Translations under genes and position numbers: made by a program
Shown here: positions 9,163 to 16,550 of the stretch, piece after piece
Layout: each line of letters begins with the position of its first letter
Numbering within the stretch: the first letter of the stretch is position 1
NCBI GenBank assembly: GCA_944381615.1
Contig: CALWLT010000003.1
Location: forward strand, 1-64,000
Direction: 5' to 3'
Length of the DNA stretch: 64,000 bases
From: an uncultured Lachnospiraceae bacterium
GTDB taxonomy: Bacteria > Bacillota > Clostridia > Lachnospirales > Lachnospiraceae
Notes under the pieces: model-generated
Told to the model about the DNA's origin: nothing
Database searches by the model: none
What the model saw: the letters and a program-made list of their open reading frames with translations, nothing else

Positions 9163-9747
9163 TCATTCTTTCATTTCTACAATCGACTGTACTCCCACTT
9201 CTGCCGCTTCATCCTTCCCGAGTCTTATCCCAAGAAGAACCGTCTGCTCTCTCTGCAGAAATCTTACTCTCACTACTGCATACCGTTTATGAAGGCTGAT
9301 CCGCTCTATCTGATCCTTAAAAAGGCGAAGTGCTCCATGAATTCCGGATATTTTTCCATCTTCTGTCGTGTCAATGAGACTGCGCCGAACCAGATAGCCA
9401 TTTTCTCCATTTCCCTTCCCAGGAACACCACCCCGCATCAGCGTTTCCAGAAAGTTCTTTTCACTCTCTTCCACCGGAGTGAATTCGAATCTTCCGTTTC
9501 CGATAATTCGCGAAAATCTGGGAACCCGCTTCAATGAAAAAAACAACTCCTCCGGCTGCTCGGAATCCACAAATACATAACCCGGGAAAAGAGGCCGGAC
9601 CTGTGTCTGCCACTGTCCTCCAAGGCGTTTCATCCATTCTGCCCGGATGATGAAGCAGTCCCGGTAAAGATCCCGTTCCACTATGGTATTCATCATGTCA
9701 GTCAGTTCCTCTTCTTTTCCTGTGACGGTCTGAATTACATACCACAT
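9163..9747 (-). CDS. loaP: NusG paralog, LoaP-like transcription antiterminator (second copy)
   Basis: A 194-residue NusG-family protein. The NGN domain begins MWYVIQTVTGKEEEL, with the LFPGYVFVDS strand (about residues 55-64) characteristic of specialised NusG paralogs. A KOW-like C-terminal domain follows (about 135-185). The start chosen is the ATG at 9747, since a GGAGG lies 5 nt upstream. The ATG four codons earlier abuts its own purine-rich stretch. LoaP-type proteins bind a leader hairpin and let RNA polymerase read through terminators in long biosynthetic operons. Here it should act on the polysaccharide operon. It follows a second LoaP-like gene, a duplicated arrangement. Confidence 0.82.
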   Translation of the reverse strand: MWYVIQTVTGKEEELTDMMNTIVERDLYRDCFIIRAEWMKRLGGQWQTQVRPLFPGYVFVDSEQPEELFFSLKRVPRFSRIIGNGRFEFTPVEESEKNFLETLMRGGVPGKGNGENGYLVRRSLIDTTEDGKISGIHGALRLFKDQIERISLHKRYAVVRVRFLQREQTVLLGIRLGKDEAAEVGVQSIVEMKE

Positions 9748-10099
9748 AATAGCCTCCATCCTCCGATCGTAAACAGACAGGTGCTATCGCACAAAAAGAC
9801 ATGGCTTCGCCATCTCTGCAGCCCATTAGCTCCAAAGTTGCAAACAAATAACCGCATTTTCGTATCTGTTTCCAGATAGAAATAACTGCGGAAATTCCGA
9901 TCGGTATGCCGACAGAATTCTCCTGCATGCCTCAATAGCTGTACACTCGATCTTCTGCCTTTTTCATTTCTCAACTAAAGTTATATTTTTATTACTGTTT
10001 TTCTTTCCTGCCATCGCAGAGCCTGTAACTGTGAAGTCGCCCTGATGTCCTGATACCGCTTAACTGCAGCTTCCGTTTTCTCTATCCGGCACTCGTCTT
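9748..10099 (-). other. Leader region between the two LoaP-like genes
   Basis: About 350 nt without a convincing gene. Short overlapping ORFs exist, but none has a good ribosome-binding site or a family signature. Read on the minus strand, the segment contains two adjacent small hairpins shortly before the second LoaP gene. One of them is followed by a T-rich run. This is where a LoaP-type protein might engage RNA polymerase, or where a terminator might be read through. Confidence 0.45.
9781..9813 (-). promoter_or_regulatory. Paired hairpins, possible antiterminator target or weak terminator
   Basis: On the minus strand the hairpin ATGGC-GAA-GCCAT (9801-9813) is followed by GTCTTTTTG. The second hairpin GTGC-GATA-GCAC (9781-9792) comes straight after the T-run. 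The first hairpin plus T-run resembles a weak intrinsic terminator. Small leader hairpins are the known recognition type for LoaP, but no specific consensus was matched, so the role is inferred from position between and upstream of antiterminator genes. Confidence 0.4.
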
Positions 10100-10654
10100 T
10101 CAGACTGCCGCAGAAAGAAGTTTTCCTGAGCCGGCCTCATCCCGTTCCAGAACGCTTTCATCCAGTCCCACTCCGGCCCAGACAATCGCCCGCTTTTTCG
10201 CCACCGTAAATTCCACCTGGGCAAAACGGCGGTGCCAGTCGATCCGGATAATCCGGCTGCCCGCTTCCATCAGAGGTCCCTTTGTGATGTGATCCACTCC
10301 GTTTTCCTTGTATCCGTAGGACATTTTCAGATAATGCCTGTCCCCGCAGAGCTCCCGGAGGCATTTTTCCTCGTCCTCGTAAACGGAAATCAGATAGCCG
10401 TCCTCCTCCATTACACGAAGAATGGAACGGTACCGGTCAAGCTCCTGCGATAACAGCCCCGGCTGGTGGCTTTCCACAAACACGTAGCCCGGAAACATTT
10501 CCTTTTCCATCAGCTTCCAGACACCGTCTCTGCGCCACAGTCTCTCACAACGGAAAGAGAAAACTTCGTCACATGCCTCTTTTGACAGATGCTGCCTGCA
10601 GGAACGGATAATTATCTCCTCCTGGCCCTCACGGCATCTCAGCACATACCACAT
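10100..10654 (-). CDS. loaP: NusG paralog, LoaP-like transcription antiterminator (first copy)
   Basis: A 184-residue NusG-family protein that is the first gene of the polysaccharide operon. The NGN domain starts MWYVLRCREGQEE and holds MFPGYVFVESHQPG (about residues 52-65). The C-terminal KOW-like part includes RIIRIDWHRRFAQVEFTV (about 135-152). A GGAGGG lies 6 nt before the ATG. It resembles the downstream copy in layout but differs clearly in sequence, so the two are not a recent duplication. Its promoter is probably the invertible segment upstream. Expression of the long operon then likely depends on this protein preventing premature termination. Confidence 0.82.
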   Translation of the reverse strand: MWYVLRCREGQEEIIIRSCRQHLSKEACDEVFSFRCERLWRRDGVWKLMEKEMFPGYVFVESHQPGLLSQELDRYRSILRVMEEDGYLISVYEDEEKCLRELCGDRHYLKMSYGYKENGVDHITKGPLMEAGSRIIRIDWHRRFAQVEFTVAKKRAIVWAGVGLDESVLERDEAGSGKLLSAAV

Positions 10655-10698
10655 AAGATCCCTCCAAAATAAATGCTGCTATGGCTCATTGCATAAAA

Positions 10699-10725
10699 TT
10701 TCGTAGAATACCCTGTTCCACGAAA
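10699..10725 (+). repeat. Left inverted repeat of the inverton
   Basis: A 27-bp arm that pairs with 10920-10946 with three mismatches, at the sixth, twenty-first and twenty-third positions. The centre AGAATACCCTGTTC is identical in both arms, as expected for a site-specific recombination site. Confidence 0.78.
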
Positions 10726-10882
10726 AAAACGGCCGCGCAGGACGCCCGAAAACGGATTTTAGCCCCGCCGGGAACCGTTTGTTTTCTGAATTTTCCCGGA
10801 ATCCGTCTGATTCGGGGCAAAATTTTTGTGCCGTTTAAAAATTATTAAGAAATTCCCTCGCTGTTTTTGCCACAAACTTCTA

Positions 10883-10911
10883 TTGAAAAGCCTTCTGTTT
10901 AGTGGTACAAT
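10883..10911 (+). promoter_or_regulatory. Promoter inside the invertible segment (TTGAAA-17-TACAAT)
   Basis: TTGAAA at 10883-10888 and TACAAT at 10906-10911 with a 17-bp spacer, a strong sigma-A-type promoter. As assembled it fires to the right, toward the T-box and tryptophan-type transporter, with its start only a few bases inside the right repeat arm. No comparably good promoter was found on the minus strand within the segment, so this assembly likely shows the polysaccharide OFF state. Confidence 0.72.
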
Positions 10912-10919
10912 AATCAAAG

Positions 10920-10946
10920 TTTCATAGAACAGGGTATTCTGCGAAA
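10920..10946 (-). repeat. Right inverted repeat of the inverton
   Basis: Reverse-complement partner of 10699-10725. It begins about 9 nt after the -10 box of the internal promoter. In the present orientation a transcript from that promoter would include most of this arm. Confidence 0.78.
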
Positions 10947-10986
10947 ACGTTTCTGCTTTCAGATCGCTTCCTTCGCAAAATTCCCC

Positions 10987-11015
10987 TTGACAAATGTTTT
11001 CCCAGGTATTAATCT
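10987..11015 (+). promoter_or_regulatory. Promoter of the T-box/transporter operon
   Basis: A perfect TTGACA at 10987-10992 lies 17 bp before TAATCT (11010-11015). TATTAA at 11007 is an alternative -10 with a short spacer. The predicted start near 11021 fits the 5' end of the T-box, so the transporter has a promoter of its own, independent of the invertible one. Confidence 0.6.
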
Positions 11016-11019
11016 AGGA

Positions 11020-11284
11020 AAAGCGAAACCGATGAGAAAGAGGAGTACGCAGTCAGGCGAAATCCCAGAGAGTCGTGGCAGGGTGGGAGCACGATATGGA
11101 GCGGACGGCGGAATGGACTTTCGAGGGCAGCCCGGAACTGCAGTATGGGCTGACGGAGACCGCGTCCGTTATGCGGCGGCGTATATGTTGGTATACGGAA
11201 AAGTGGGCTTTACGCCAAGATGGGTGGTACCGCGGATTTGATGATTCGTCCCAGATGCAGCATGCTGCGTCTGGGATTTTTTAT
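11020..11284 (+). ncRNA. T-box riboswitch, Trp specifier
   Basis: The leader has the T-box hallmarks in order: a stem I region with GATGAGAAAGAGGAGTACGC, the AGAGAG plus GTGGCAGGGTGGGAGCACG block, a specifier loop reading GAA-TGG-A with the TGG codon at 11114-11116, and the invariant antiterminator sequence GGGTGGTACCGCGG at 11222-11235. Next comes a terminator hairpin and T-run. T-boxes sense uncharged tRNA matching the specifier and switch off termination, so this one should raise transporter expression when tRNA-Trp is uncharged. The specifier was placed by the conserved flanking GAA and the stem following it. Confidence 0.92.
11249..11284 (+). terminator. T-box terminator
   Basis: A GC-rich hairpin (TCCCAGA-GCAG arms around CATG, 11249-11276) is followed by a seven-T run. 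It competes with the antiterminator containing the GGTGGTACCGCGG element. Confidence 0.9.
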
Positions 11285-11431
11285 TTTCCGAAACGGCCGG
11301 CCCCGGCCCTTTCCGGCCGCCGCAGTTTGCGCGCGCATCCCCCGCATGGTGCGGCGCGGTTTCGCACAGACTGTACCCGAACCCCATTTACAGACGAAAA
11401 ATATTGCGATCAAAAGACTGGAGGAAATCAT

Positions 11432-12562
11432 ATGAAAAAGAATGTGCTTGTATCCCTGATTCTGACGGCGGCCATGACCGCGTCCCTGACGGCCTGCTCT
11501 TCTCCGGAAAACGGCGAGGCGGCGGGCGAAACCGGCGCGTCCGGCCAGACGGAGGCGGCAGAACATTCCGCGTCCGGAACCGGTTCGCAGGACGGTTCGG
11601 AAAGCAAAAGTGAAGAAAACGCAGAGACGGACGGCGAGGCGGCGGACGGCGAATACGTGGTCGGCATCGGCCAGTTCGCCGTGCACGGATCGCTCGACAA
11701 CTGCCGCGAGGGCTTTATTCAGGGCCTGGCCGAGGAAGGCATTGAAGAGGGAAAAAATCTGACCATCCTCTATGAGAACGCCAACAGCGACGGGGCGACC
11801 TCCAGCCAGATCGTCTCCAATTTCCTCGCGCAGGACGTCGACCTGATCTGCGCCATTGCCACGCCAATCGCGCAGAGCGCCTACAGCGCCGCCCGCAAGG
11901 AGGATCTTCCGGTCGTTTACACGGCCGTCACGGATCCGGTGGCGGCGGAGCTGGCCAATGCCGACGGTGCCCCGGTGGGCGAAATCACGGGAACCAGCGA
12001 CAAGCTTCCGGTTAAAGAGCAGCTTGCCATGATCCGCGAGGTGCTTCCCGACGCGAAAACCATCGGCATCATGTACAGCACCAGCGAGGTCAACTCCCTC
12101 TCCACGCTGGAGGAATACAAGGCGGCCGCTCCGGAATACGGATTTGAGATCGTCGAGAGCGGCGTTTCCACCACCGCCGACGTGCCGCTGGCCGCCGATC
12201 AGCTGGCCGGCAAGGTAGACTGCATCAACAACCTGACCGACAACACGGTGGTCAGCGCCCTGCAGGTCGTTCTGGACGCCGCAAACAAGGCCGGCATCCC
12301 CGTCTTCGGCAGCGAGATCGAGCAGGTCAAAGCCGGCTGCCTCGCCTCCGTCGGCCTTGACTACATTGAACTCGGAAAACAGACGGGCCGCATGGCCGCC
12401 GCCATTCTCAAGGGAGAGGAAAAAGCCGGCGAAATGAATTTTGAGGTCATCGAGGGCGGTTCCTTCTACGGCAACTCTGCGGTCGCCGCCAACCTGGGCA
12501 TCACGCTGCCGGAGGATCTGGTCGCGGATGCCGCGCAGATGTTCGGCGAGATCTCGCAGTAA
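11432..12562 (+). CDS. trpX: ABC transporter substrate-binding lipoprotein, tryptophan-type (TrpX)
   Basis: A 376-residue lipoprotein with signal peptide MKKNVLVSLILTAAMTASLTAC, where Cys22 ends the lipobox LTAC. A Ser/Glu/Gly-rich linker follows (about residues 23-70), and then a two-lobe periplasmic-binding fold of the COG2984 type starting at VVGIGQFAVHGSLDNCREGF. The start is the ATG at 11432 with GGAGG at 11420-11424. A longer upstream frame would run through the T-box and is rejected. The T-box Trp specifier plus family membership point to tryptophan or a precursor as ligand. This agrees with the known predicted TrpXYZ system, but the ligand has not been shown here. Confidence 0.88.
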   Translation: MKKNVLVSLILTAAMTASLTACSSPENGEAAGETGASGQTEAAEHSASGTGSQDGSESKSEENAETDGEAADGEYVVGIGQFAVHGSLDNCREGFIQGLAEEGIEEGKNLTILYENANSDGATSSQIVSNFLAQDVDLICAIATPIAQSAYSAARKEDLPVVYTAVTDPVAAELANADGAPVGEITGTSDKLPVKEQLAMIREVLPDAKTIGIMYSTSEVNSLSTLEEYKAAAPEYGFEIVESGVSTTADVPLAADQLAGKVDCINNLTDNTVVSALQVVLDAANKAGIPVFGSEIEQVKAGCLASVGLDYIELGKQTGRMAAAILKGEEKAGEMNFEVIEGGSFYGNSAVAANLGITLPEDLVADAAQMFGEISQ

Positions 12563-12622
12563 CCGCAGCGCGCCGGCCGCACGGCCGGCGCAGAACCCAC
12601 AACTTGCACCCGGAGGTTTTCC

Positions 12623-13498
12623 ATGTCCGTTTTACTCGGTATTTTAAATGAAGGCTTTATTTACGCCCTGATGGCGCTGGGCGTTTACATTACCTATTCG
12701 ATTCTGGATTTCCCGGATCTGTCCGTGGACAGCACGTTCCCGCTGGGCGCAGCCGTCACGGCCACGCTCATTCTGGCGGGCGTGCCGCCGTTTCTGACGC
12801 TCCTCATCGCATTTGCGGCCGGGGCGCTGGCGGGAACGGTAACCGGCCTCATCCACGTCAAGCTGAAAATCCGCGACCTGCTCTCCGGCATCATCGTCAT
12901 GACGGGGCTCTACTCCATCAACCTGCGGATTACCGGCAACAAGGCCAACCTGCCCATTTTCAGCCAGGAAACCATTTTTGAAAACAGCTTCATCAGCAGC
13001 CTGCCGGAGGTGGCGCAGGAATACTCTACGGTCGTCATCCTCTTTCTCATCGTCCTGGCGGTCAAGATCCTGCTCGATCTGTATATGCAGACCCGTTCCG
13101 GCTATCTGCTGCGGGCGGTCGGCGACAATGAAACGCTCGTGACCTCGCTGGCCAAGGACAAGGGCACGGTCAAGATCCTGGGGCTGGCCCTGGCCAACGG
13201 CCTGGCCGCCCTGGCCGGCGCCGCCTACTGCCAGCAGAAAGGATTTTTCGAGATCAGCATCGGGACCGGCACCATGGTCATGGGCCTGGCCAGCGTCATC
13301 ATCGGCACCCGGGTCTTCGCCCGCTTCGGCTTCATCCGGGCCACGACGGCCGTCATCCTGGGAACCATCGTCTACAAGGCGTGTATTTCCGCCGCCATGG
13401 CCATGGGGCTGCAGACGCTTTACATGAAGCTGATTACCTCGATCCTCTTCCTGATCATCCTGGTTATCAGCGAAAATAAAAAGAGGAAGGTGCTCTGA
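12623..13498 (+). CDS. ABC transporter permease (TrpY-like)
   Basis: A 291-residue integral membrane permease of the branched-chain/ribose-like ABC superfamily (COG4120 type) with about eight to nine hydrophobic segments. It includes GFIYALMALGVYITYSILD at the N-terminus and the coupling region LRAVGDNETLVTSLAKDKG (about residues 164-182). It should form the membrane channel of the importer with the ATPase encoded next. A CGGAGG ribosome-binding site precedes the ATG. The stop overlaps the ATPase start as ATGA, implying coupled translation and defined stoichiometry. Confidence 0.9.
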   Translation: MSVLLGILNEGFIYALMALGVYITYSILDFPDLSVDSTFPLGAAVTATLILAGVPPFLTLLIAFAAGALAGTVTGLIHVKLKIRDLLSGIIVMTGLYSINLRITGNKANLPIFSQETIFENSFISSLPEVAQEYSTVVILFLIVLAVKILLDLYMQTRSGYLLRAVGDNETLVTSLAKDKGTVKILGLALANGLAALAGAAYCQQKGFFEISIGTGTMVMGLASVIIGTRVFARFGFIRATTAVILGTIVYKACISAAMAMGLQTLYMKLITSILFLIILVISENKKRKVL

Positions 13499-14271
13499 TG
13501 CTGGAATTAAAACAGATTAACAAATATTACAATCAGGGGACGGTCAACGAGATGTGCCTCTTCGACGATTTCAGCCTGTCCATCGGCGAGGGCGAGTTCG
13601 TCTCCGTCGTAGGCAGCAACGGTTCCGGCAAGACCTCCCTGTTAAATATCATCTGCGGCAGCATTCCGCTGGACGCCGGGCGGATCCTGATCAACGGGAA
13701 GGACATTACCCGGATGCCGGAATACCGGCGGCAGCGCATCATCGGCCGCGTTTACCAGAACCCGGCCATGGGCACCTGCCCCAACATGACCATCCTGGAA
13801 AATATGGCCATGGCCGACACCAAGGGAAAATCCTTTAACCTGCGCCGCGGCACCGACCGGCAGCGGATTTCCTACTACCGGGAACTTCTCTCCTCCCTGG
13901 GCCTCGGCCTGGAGGACAAACTGGAGGTCAAGGTCGGCGTCCTCTCCGGCGGGCAGCGGCAGGCGATGGCGCTCCTCATGTCCACCATGACGCCCATCGA
14001 ATTCCTGATCCTGGACGAGCACACGGCGGCCCTGGATCCCAAGACGGCGGAAACCATCATGGAGCTGACCGGCAAGATCGTCCGCGAAAAGCATCTGACG
14101 ACCATCATGGTCACGCACAACCTGCGCTACGCCGTCGAGTACGGAAACCGGCTTCTGATGATGCACCAGGGAAACGCCATCCTCGACTGCAGCGGCGAGA
14201 AAAAAGCCGCGCTGCGGGTGGAGGATCTGCTCGACCAGTTTAACGCCATCAGCATCGAGTGCGGCAATTAA
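13498..14271 (+). CDS. ABC transporter ATP-binding protein (TrpZ-like)
   Basis: A 257-residue ATPase (COG1101 type). It has a Walker A GSNGSGKTS (about residues 38-46), a Q-loop in RVYQNPAMGTCPNM (about 84-97), an ABC signature LSGGQRQAM (about 148-156), a Walker B FLILDEHTAALDP (about 169-181), and the H-loop His in IMVTHNLRYAV. It powers the tryptophan-type importer. The Walker B is followed by DEH rather than the more common DEP, as in this subfamily. It ends the three-gene operon. Confidence 0.93.
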   Translation: MLELKQINKYYNQGTVNEMCLFDDFSLSIGEGEFVSVVGSNGSGKTSLLNIICGSIPLDAGRILINGKDITRMPEYRRQRIIGRVYQNPAMGTCPNMTILENMAMADTKGKSFNLRRGTDRQRISYYRELLSSLGLGLEDKLEVKVGVLSGGQRQAMALLMSTMTPIEFLILDEHTAALDPKTAETIMELTGKIVREKHLTTIMVTHNLRYAVEYGNRLLMMHQGNAILDCSGEKKAALRVEDLLDQFNAISIECGN

Positions 14272-14273
14272 AA

Positions 14274-14313
14274 AATACCCCGTCTGCTGCACGAAGCCAC
14301 CAGACGGGGTATA
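14274..14313. terminator. Hairpin between the ABC operon and the SEC-C gene
   Basis: ATACCCCGTCTG pairs with CAGACGGGGTAT around a 13-nt loop. On the minus strand it is followed by ATTTTTT. On the plus strand it is followed by A-rich sequence, so for the ABC operon it may protect the 3' end rather than terminate strictly. A second weaker stem (AAGTAT/ATACTT with outer AGGGGAG/CTCCCCT) lies at about 14318-14380. Confidence 0.6.
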
Positions 14314-14407
14314 AAAAAGGGGAGGATAAGTATTCAAAAATTTCTCTTTTGTGATACTTACAGTATAACCACTCCCCTCCGGCTTATACATCAGACAGAA
14401 AAAGTTT

Positions 14408-14436
14408 TTGCAAAACCGGAAAAGATGGTATATACT
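14408..14436 (+). promoter_or_regulatory. Promoter of the SEC-C protein gene
   Basis: TTGCAA at 14408-14413, a 17-bp spacer, and TATACT at 14431-14436. The start site near 14443 rules out an upstream in-frame ATG at 14408 as the real start. Confidence 0.6.
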
Positions 14437-14512
14437 AACATTGTCGGCGCGGCCGCGCCGCGTTCTGCCGCACGGGCGGCGGAAGAATCAAGAGGAAGAA
14501 AGGAACACCGAT

Positions 14513-15022
14513 ATGACACTTTTGGAAAACTGGCGCAACCTTGCCTACGGAGACGGGCTCGACGATAAAAAGAAGGAAAAACTCTGGGAAGGGTATTTTG
14601 CCATCGAGAAGGGAATCTACGAGCAGATCCTCTCCAACCCGACCGAGGTCATCGAGGGCACGGTCAAAGAGCTGGCGGAAAAATACGGCACGGAAGTCCT
14701 GATCATGACCGGCTTCCTGGACGGCATCAACGAGAGCCTGAAGGGATATGAGAATCCCATCGAGACGATGGAGGAAGATACGAAGGTCCGCATCGAGATC
14801 GATCCGGAACGCCTCTATTATAATATGGTAGAAGCCCGGGCCAACTGGCTCTACGAGCTGCCTCAGTGGGACGCGATCCTCACGGAAGAGCAGCGCAAAG
14901 AGCTCTACCGCGAGCAGAAGGCCTCCGGCACGGTCCGCAACGAGAAGAAGATTTATCCCAACGATCCGTGTCCCTGCGGCAGCGGCAAGAAATATAAAAA
15001 GTGCTGCGGAAAGAATCAGTAA
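14513..15022 (+). CDS. SEC-C metal-binding motif protein
   Basis: A 169-residue protein ending in a SEC-C zinc motif, [16 protein letters not shown] (about residues 150-165), the same C-terminal zinc hook used by SecA and many small proteins. The rest (1-145) is mostly helical and shows no other recognised motif. It contains the repeated acidic segments [20 protein letters not shown] and [20 protein letters not shown]. The start is the ATG at 14513, after GAAAGGA and downstream of a clear promoter. Function is not established. A role in protein-protein or ribosome/translocon contacts is only suggested by the motif. Confidence 0.82.
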   Translation: MTLLENWRNLAYGDGLDDKKKEKLWEGYFAIEKGIYEQILSNPTEVIEGTVKELAEKYGTEVLIMTGFLDGINESLKGYENPIETMEEDTKVRIEIDPERLYYNMVEARANWLYELPQWDAILTEEQRKELYREQKASGTVRNEKKIYPNDPCPCGSGKKYKKCCGKNQ

Positions 15023-15043
15023 CCATGAAAACGTGCGAAAACA

Positions 15044-15074
15044 GGCGGGAGGTTTGATCCTCCCGCCCTTTTTG
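15044..15074 (+). terminator. Intrinsic terminator after the SEC-C gene
   Basis: A perfect GGCGGGAGG/CCTCCCGCC stem with a six-base loop is followed by CTTTTTG. It may also serve the convergent phosphofructokinase gene, since on the minus strand it is followed by TGTTTTC. Confidence 0.85.
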
Positions 15075-15137
15075 ACCGCTCTTTTCTTTGATCAGTTCTC
15101 TTTTTTTACCGGCCTTCCTTTTTTCCGGTCTTCGCTT

Positions 15138-16385
15138 TTACCCGTTTTCTTCCTGTCTCAGATACCGCGGCAGCCCGTTCTCGAGAATGACGCTGGGCGC
15201 GCCCTGCACGAGCGGCAGCGCGTAATCCAGAAAGCGCGGCGAGATATCGCAGCCCTTCTCGATCCATTCCAGCGGGAATTTCTTCTCCCGGTTGCAGATC
15301 TCCGTCACGTCCTCGGCTACCGGCGTCACGGCATACGGCGCGGAGTAATCCAGCCGCTCCGGATCGGCGCCGTCGCGCGAAAACGCCACCATCTTCCCGC
15401 TCTCGCCCGCCAGCGCAAAGCGCACCGCCGCCTCGCCCGCCAGCGCGGCCTCCGCCTGATCCCGGGCCGAAACCGTCATGCCCGAACAGCGCTGGCAGAC
15501 GTTTAACTCGATCGAGCGCACCTTCACATCCAGGCGGCTTCTGACCAGCTGTTCCAGCACGCGGCCGCAGCCGGTCAGCATCTTATGGCCGAACCGGTCC
15601 AGCTGTGCCTCGCCCTGCGTCTCGCAGAGGAAACGCCCACTTTCATCGGCAATTCCCTCCGACACGCACACCACCACGTTGGAGCGCTTCGCAAACGCCC
15701 GCTCCAGATCCGCAAAAAACTGCTCCGTCTGAAACGGGACCTCCGGCAGATAAATCAGGAGCGGGTTGCTCTGCCTTCCGGTGCGGGCCAGCGCGGCGGC
15801 AGCCGTCAGCCAGCCCGCGTGACGCCCCATGATCTCCACGATCGTAACCGACTGCTGCCGGTACACCTCCGCATCCAGCGCAATCTCCCGCACCATGGAC
15901 GCCACATAGCGGGCGGCGCTGCCGTATCCGGGCGTGTGATCCGTGCGCACCAGATCGTTGTCGATCGTCTTGGGGATCCCGATAAAGCGGATCGGGCTGC
16001 CTGTGCGGGCCGCATACTGCGAAAGCTTGCTGACCGTGTCCATGGAATCGTTGCCTCCAATGTAGAAAACGCTTCCGATCCCCAGCCGCTCCAGCTTTTC
16101 AAAAATCTGCGGATAAACCGCCGCCTGCAGATCGGCCGGAAGCTGGAACCGGCACGAGCCCAGGTAGGCGGCCGGCGTCTGCTTTAAGAGCGCCAGTTCC
16201 TCCCCGCTCAGCTCTGTCAGATCCAGGACCTGATCCTCCAGAAAACCCTCGATCCCGTATTTCATCCCGTAAATGCGCTCAATCTCGCCGGGGCAGCGCA
16301 TGGCCTCCCGGATGACGCCCCACAGGCTGGCGTTGATCACGGCGGTCGGCCCGCCCGACTGTCCCACAAGAATATTCTGCTTCAT
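15138..16385 (-). CDS. pfp: 6-phosphofructokinase, PPi-type
   Basis: A 415-residue phosphofructokinase starting MKQNILVGQSGGPTAVINAS. The start at 16385 is chosen over an earlier ATG because the family begins here and a GAGGGAG precedes it. YIGGNDSMDT (about residues 97-106) and PKTIDND (about 129-135) are the patterns of the PPi-dependent clade, where ATP-type enzymes have GGDGS and PGTIDND. MGRHAGW (about 178-184) is also typical. It phosphorylates fructose 6-phosphate with pyrophosphate, reversibly, in glycolysis. PPi use is inferred from these residues. Close relatives can also act on sedoheptulose 7-phosphate. Confidence 0.88.
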   Translation of the reverse strand: MKQNILVGQSGGPTAVINASLWGVIREAMRCPGEIERIYGMKYGIEGFLEDQVLDLTELSGEELALLKQTPAAYLGSCRFQLPADLQAAVYPQIFEKLERLGIGSVFYIGGNDSMDTVSKLSQYAARTGSPIRFIGIPKTIDNDLVRTDHTPGYGSAARYVASMVREIALDAEVYRQQSVTIVEIMGRHAGWLTAAAALARTGRQSNPLLIYLPEVPFQTEQFFADLERAFAKRSNVVVCVSEGIADESGRFLCETQGEAQLDRFGHKMLTGCGRVLEQLVRSRLDVKVRSIELNVCQRCSGMTVSARDQAEAALAGEAAVRFALAGESGKMVAFSRDGADPERLDYSAPYAVTPVAEDVTEICNREKKFPLEWIEKGCDISPRFLDYALPLVQGAPSVILENGLPRYLRQEENG

Positions 16386-16408
16386 ACTCCCTCTCCCTCT
16401 CTTCTTTC

Positions 16409-16550
16409 GTTCTGTCTCTTCCCGGCCGCCGGCCGGCGCTTTCGCTCCGTTTCCTTCATTCCATCCCGCCCGGACCGCCGGCCGGCGCTTTCGCTTCGCT
16501 TCCTTCATTCCGGCCTGCCCGGCCGTCAGCCGGCGCTCTGCTCCGCTTCC
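16409..16550. repeat. Imperfect tandem repeat starting at the 3' end of the SpoIID-domain gene
   Basis: Two copies of a GCCGGCGCTTTCGCT...TTCCTTCATTCC unit (about 16428-16462 and 16484-16518) lead into a third, diverged copy that holds the stop codon and last codons of the SpoIID-domain gene (16526 onward). The unit is about 56 bp. The arrangement suggests serial duplication of the gene's 3' terminus. Confidence 0.65.

Larger units (their letters stand above)
10699..10946. promoter_or_regulatory. Candidate invertible promoter segment (inverton) upstream of the polysaccharide operon
   Basis: Two 27-bp inverted repeats, 10699-10725 and 10920-10946, match at 24 of 27 positions and share the perfect core AGAATACCCTGTTC. 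They enclose 194 bp. Inside is a near-consensus promoter reading rightward, away from the polysaccharide operon. Inversion would place it reading leftward with a start site about 75 nt before the first LoaP gene. Length, repeat size and promoter content match known phase-variable promoter switches. No recombinase is encoded in the window, so any inversion would need an enzyme acting in trans. Confidence 0.75.

Noticed and set aside
9698..9974. Short ORFs of 76-79 codons between the LoaP genes
   Set aside because: They overlap each other and the start of the second LoaP gene, lack ribosome-binding sites and show no family pattern. The region is better read as a leader.
11075..11431. N-terminal extension of the TrpX lipoprotein
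   Set aside because: The extension would translate the T-box and its terminator, and the signal peptide begins at 11432 with a proper GGAGG.
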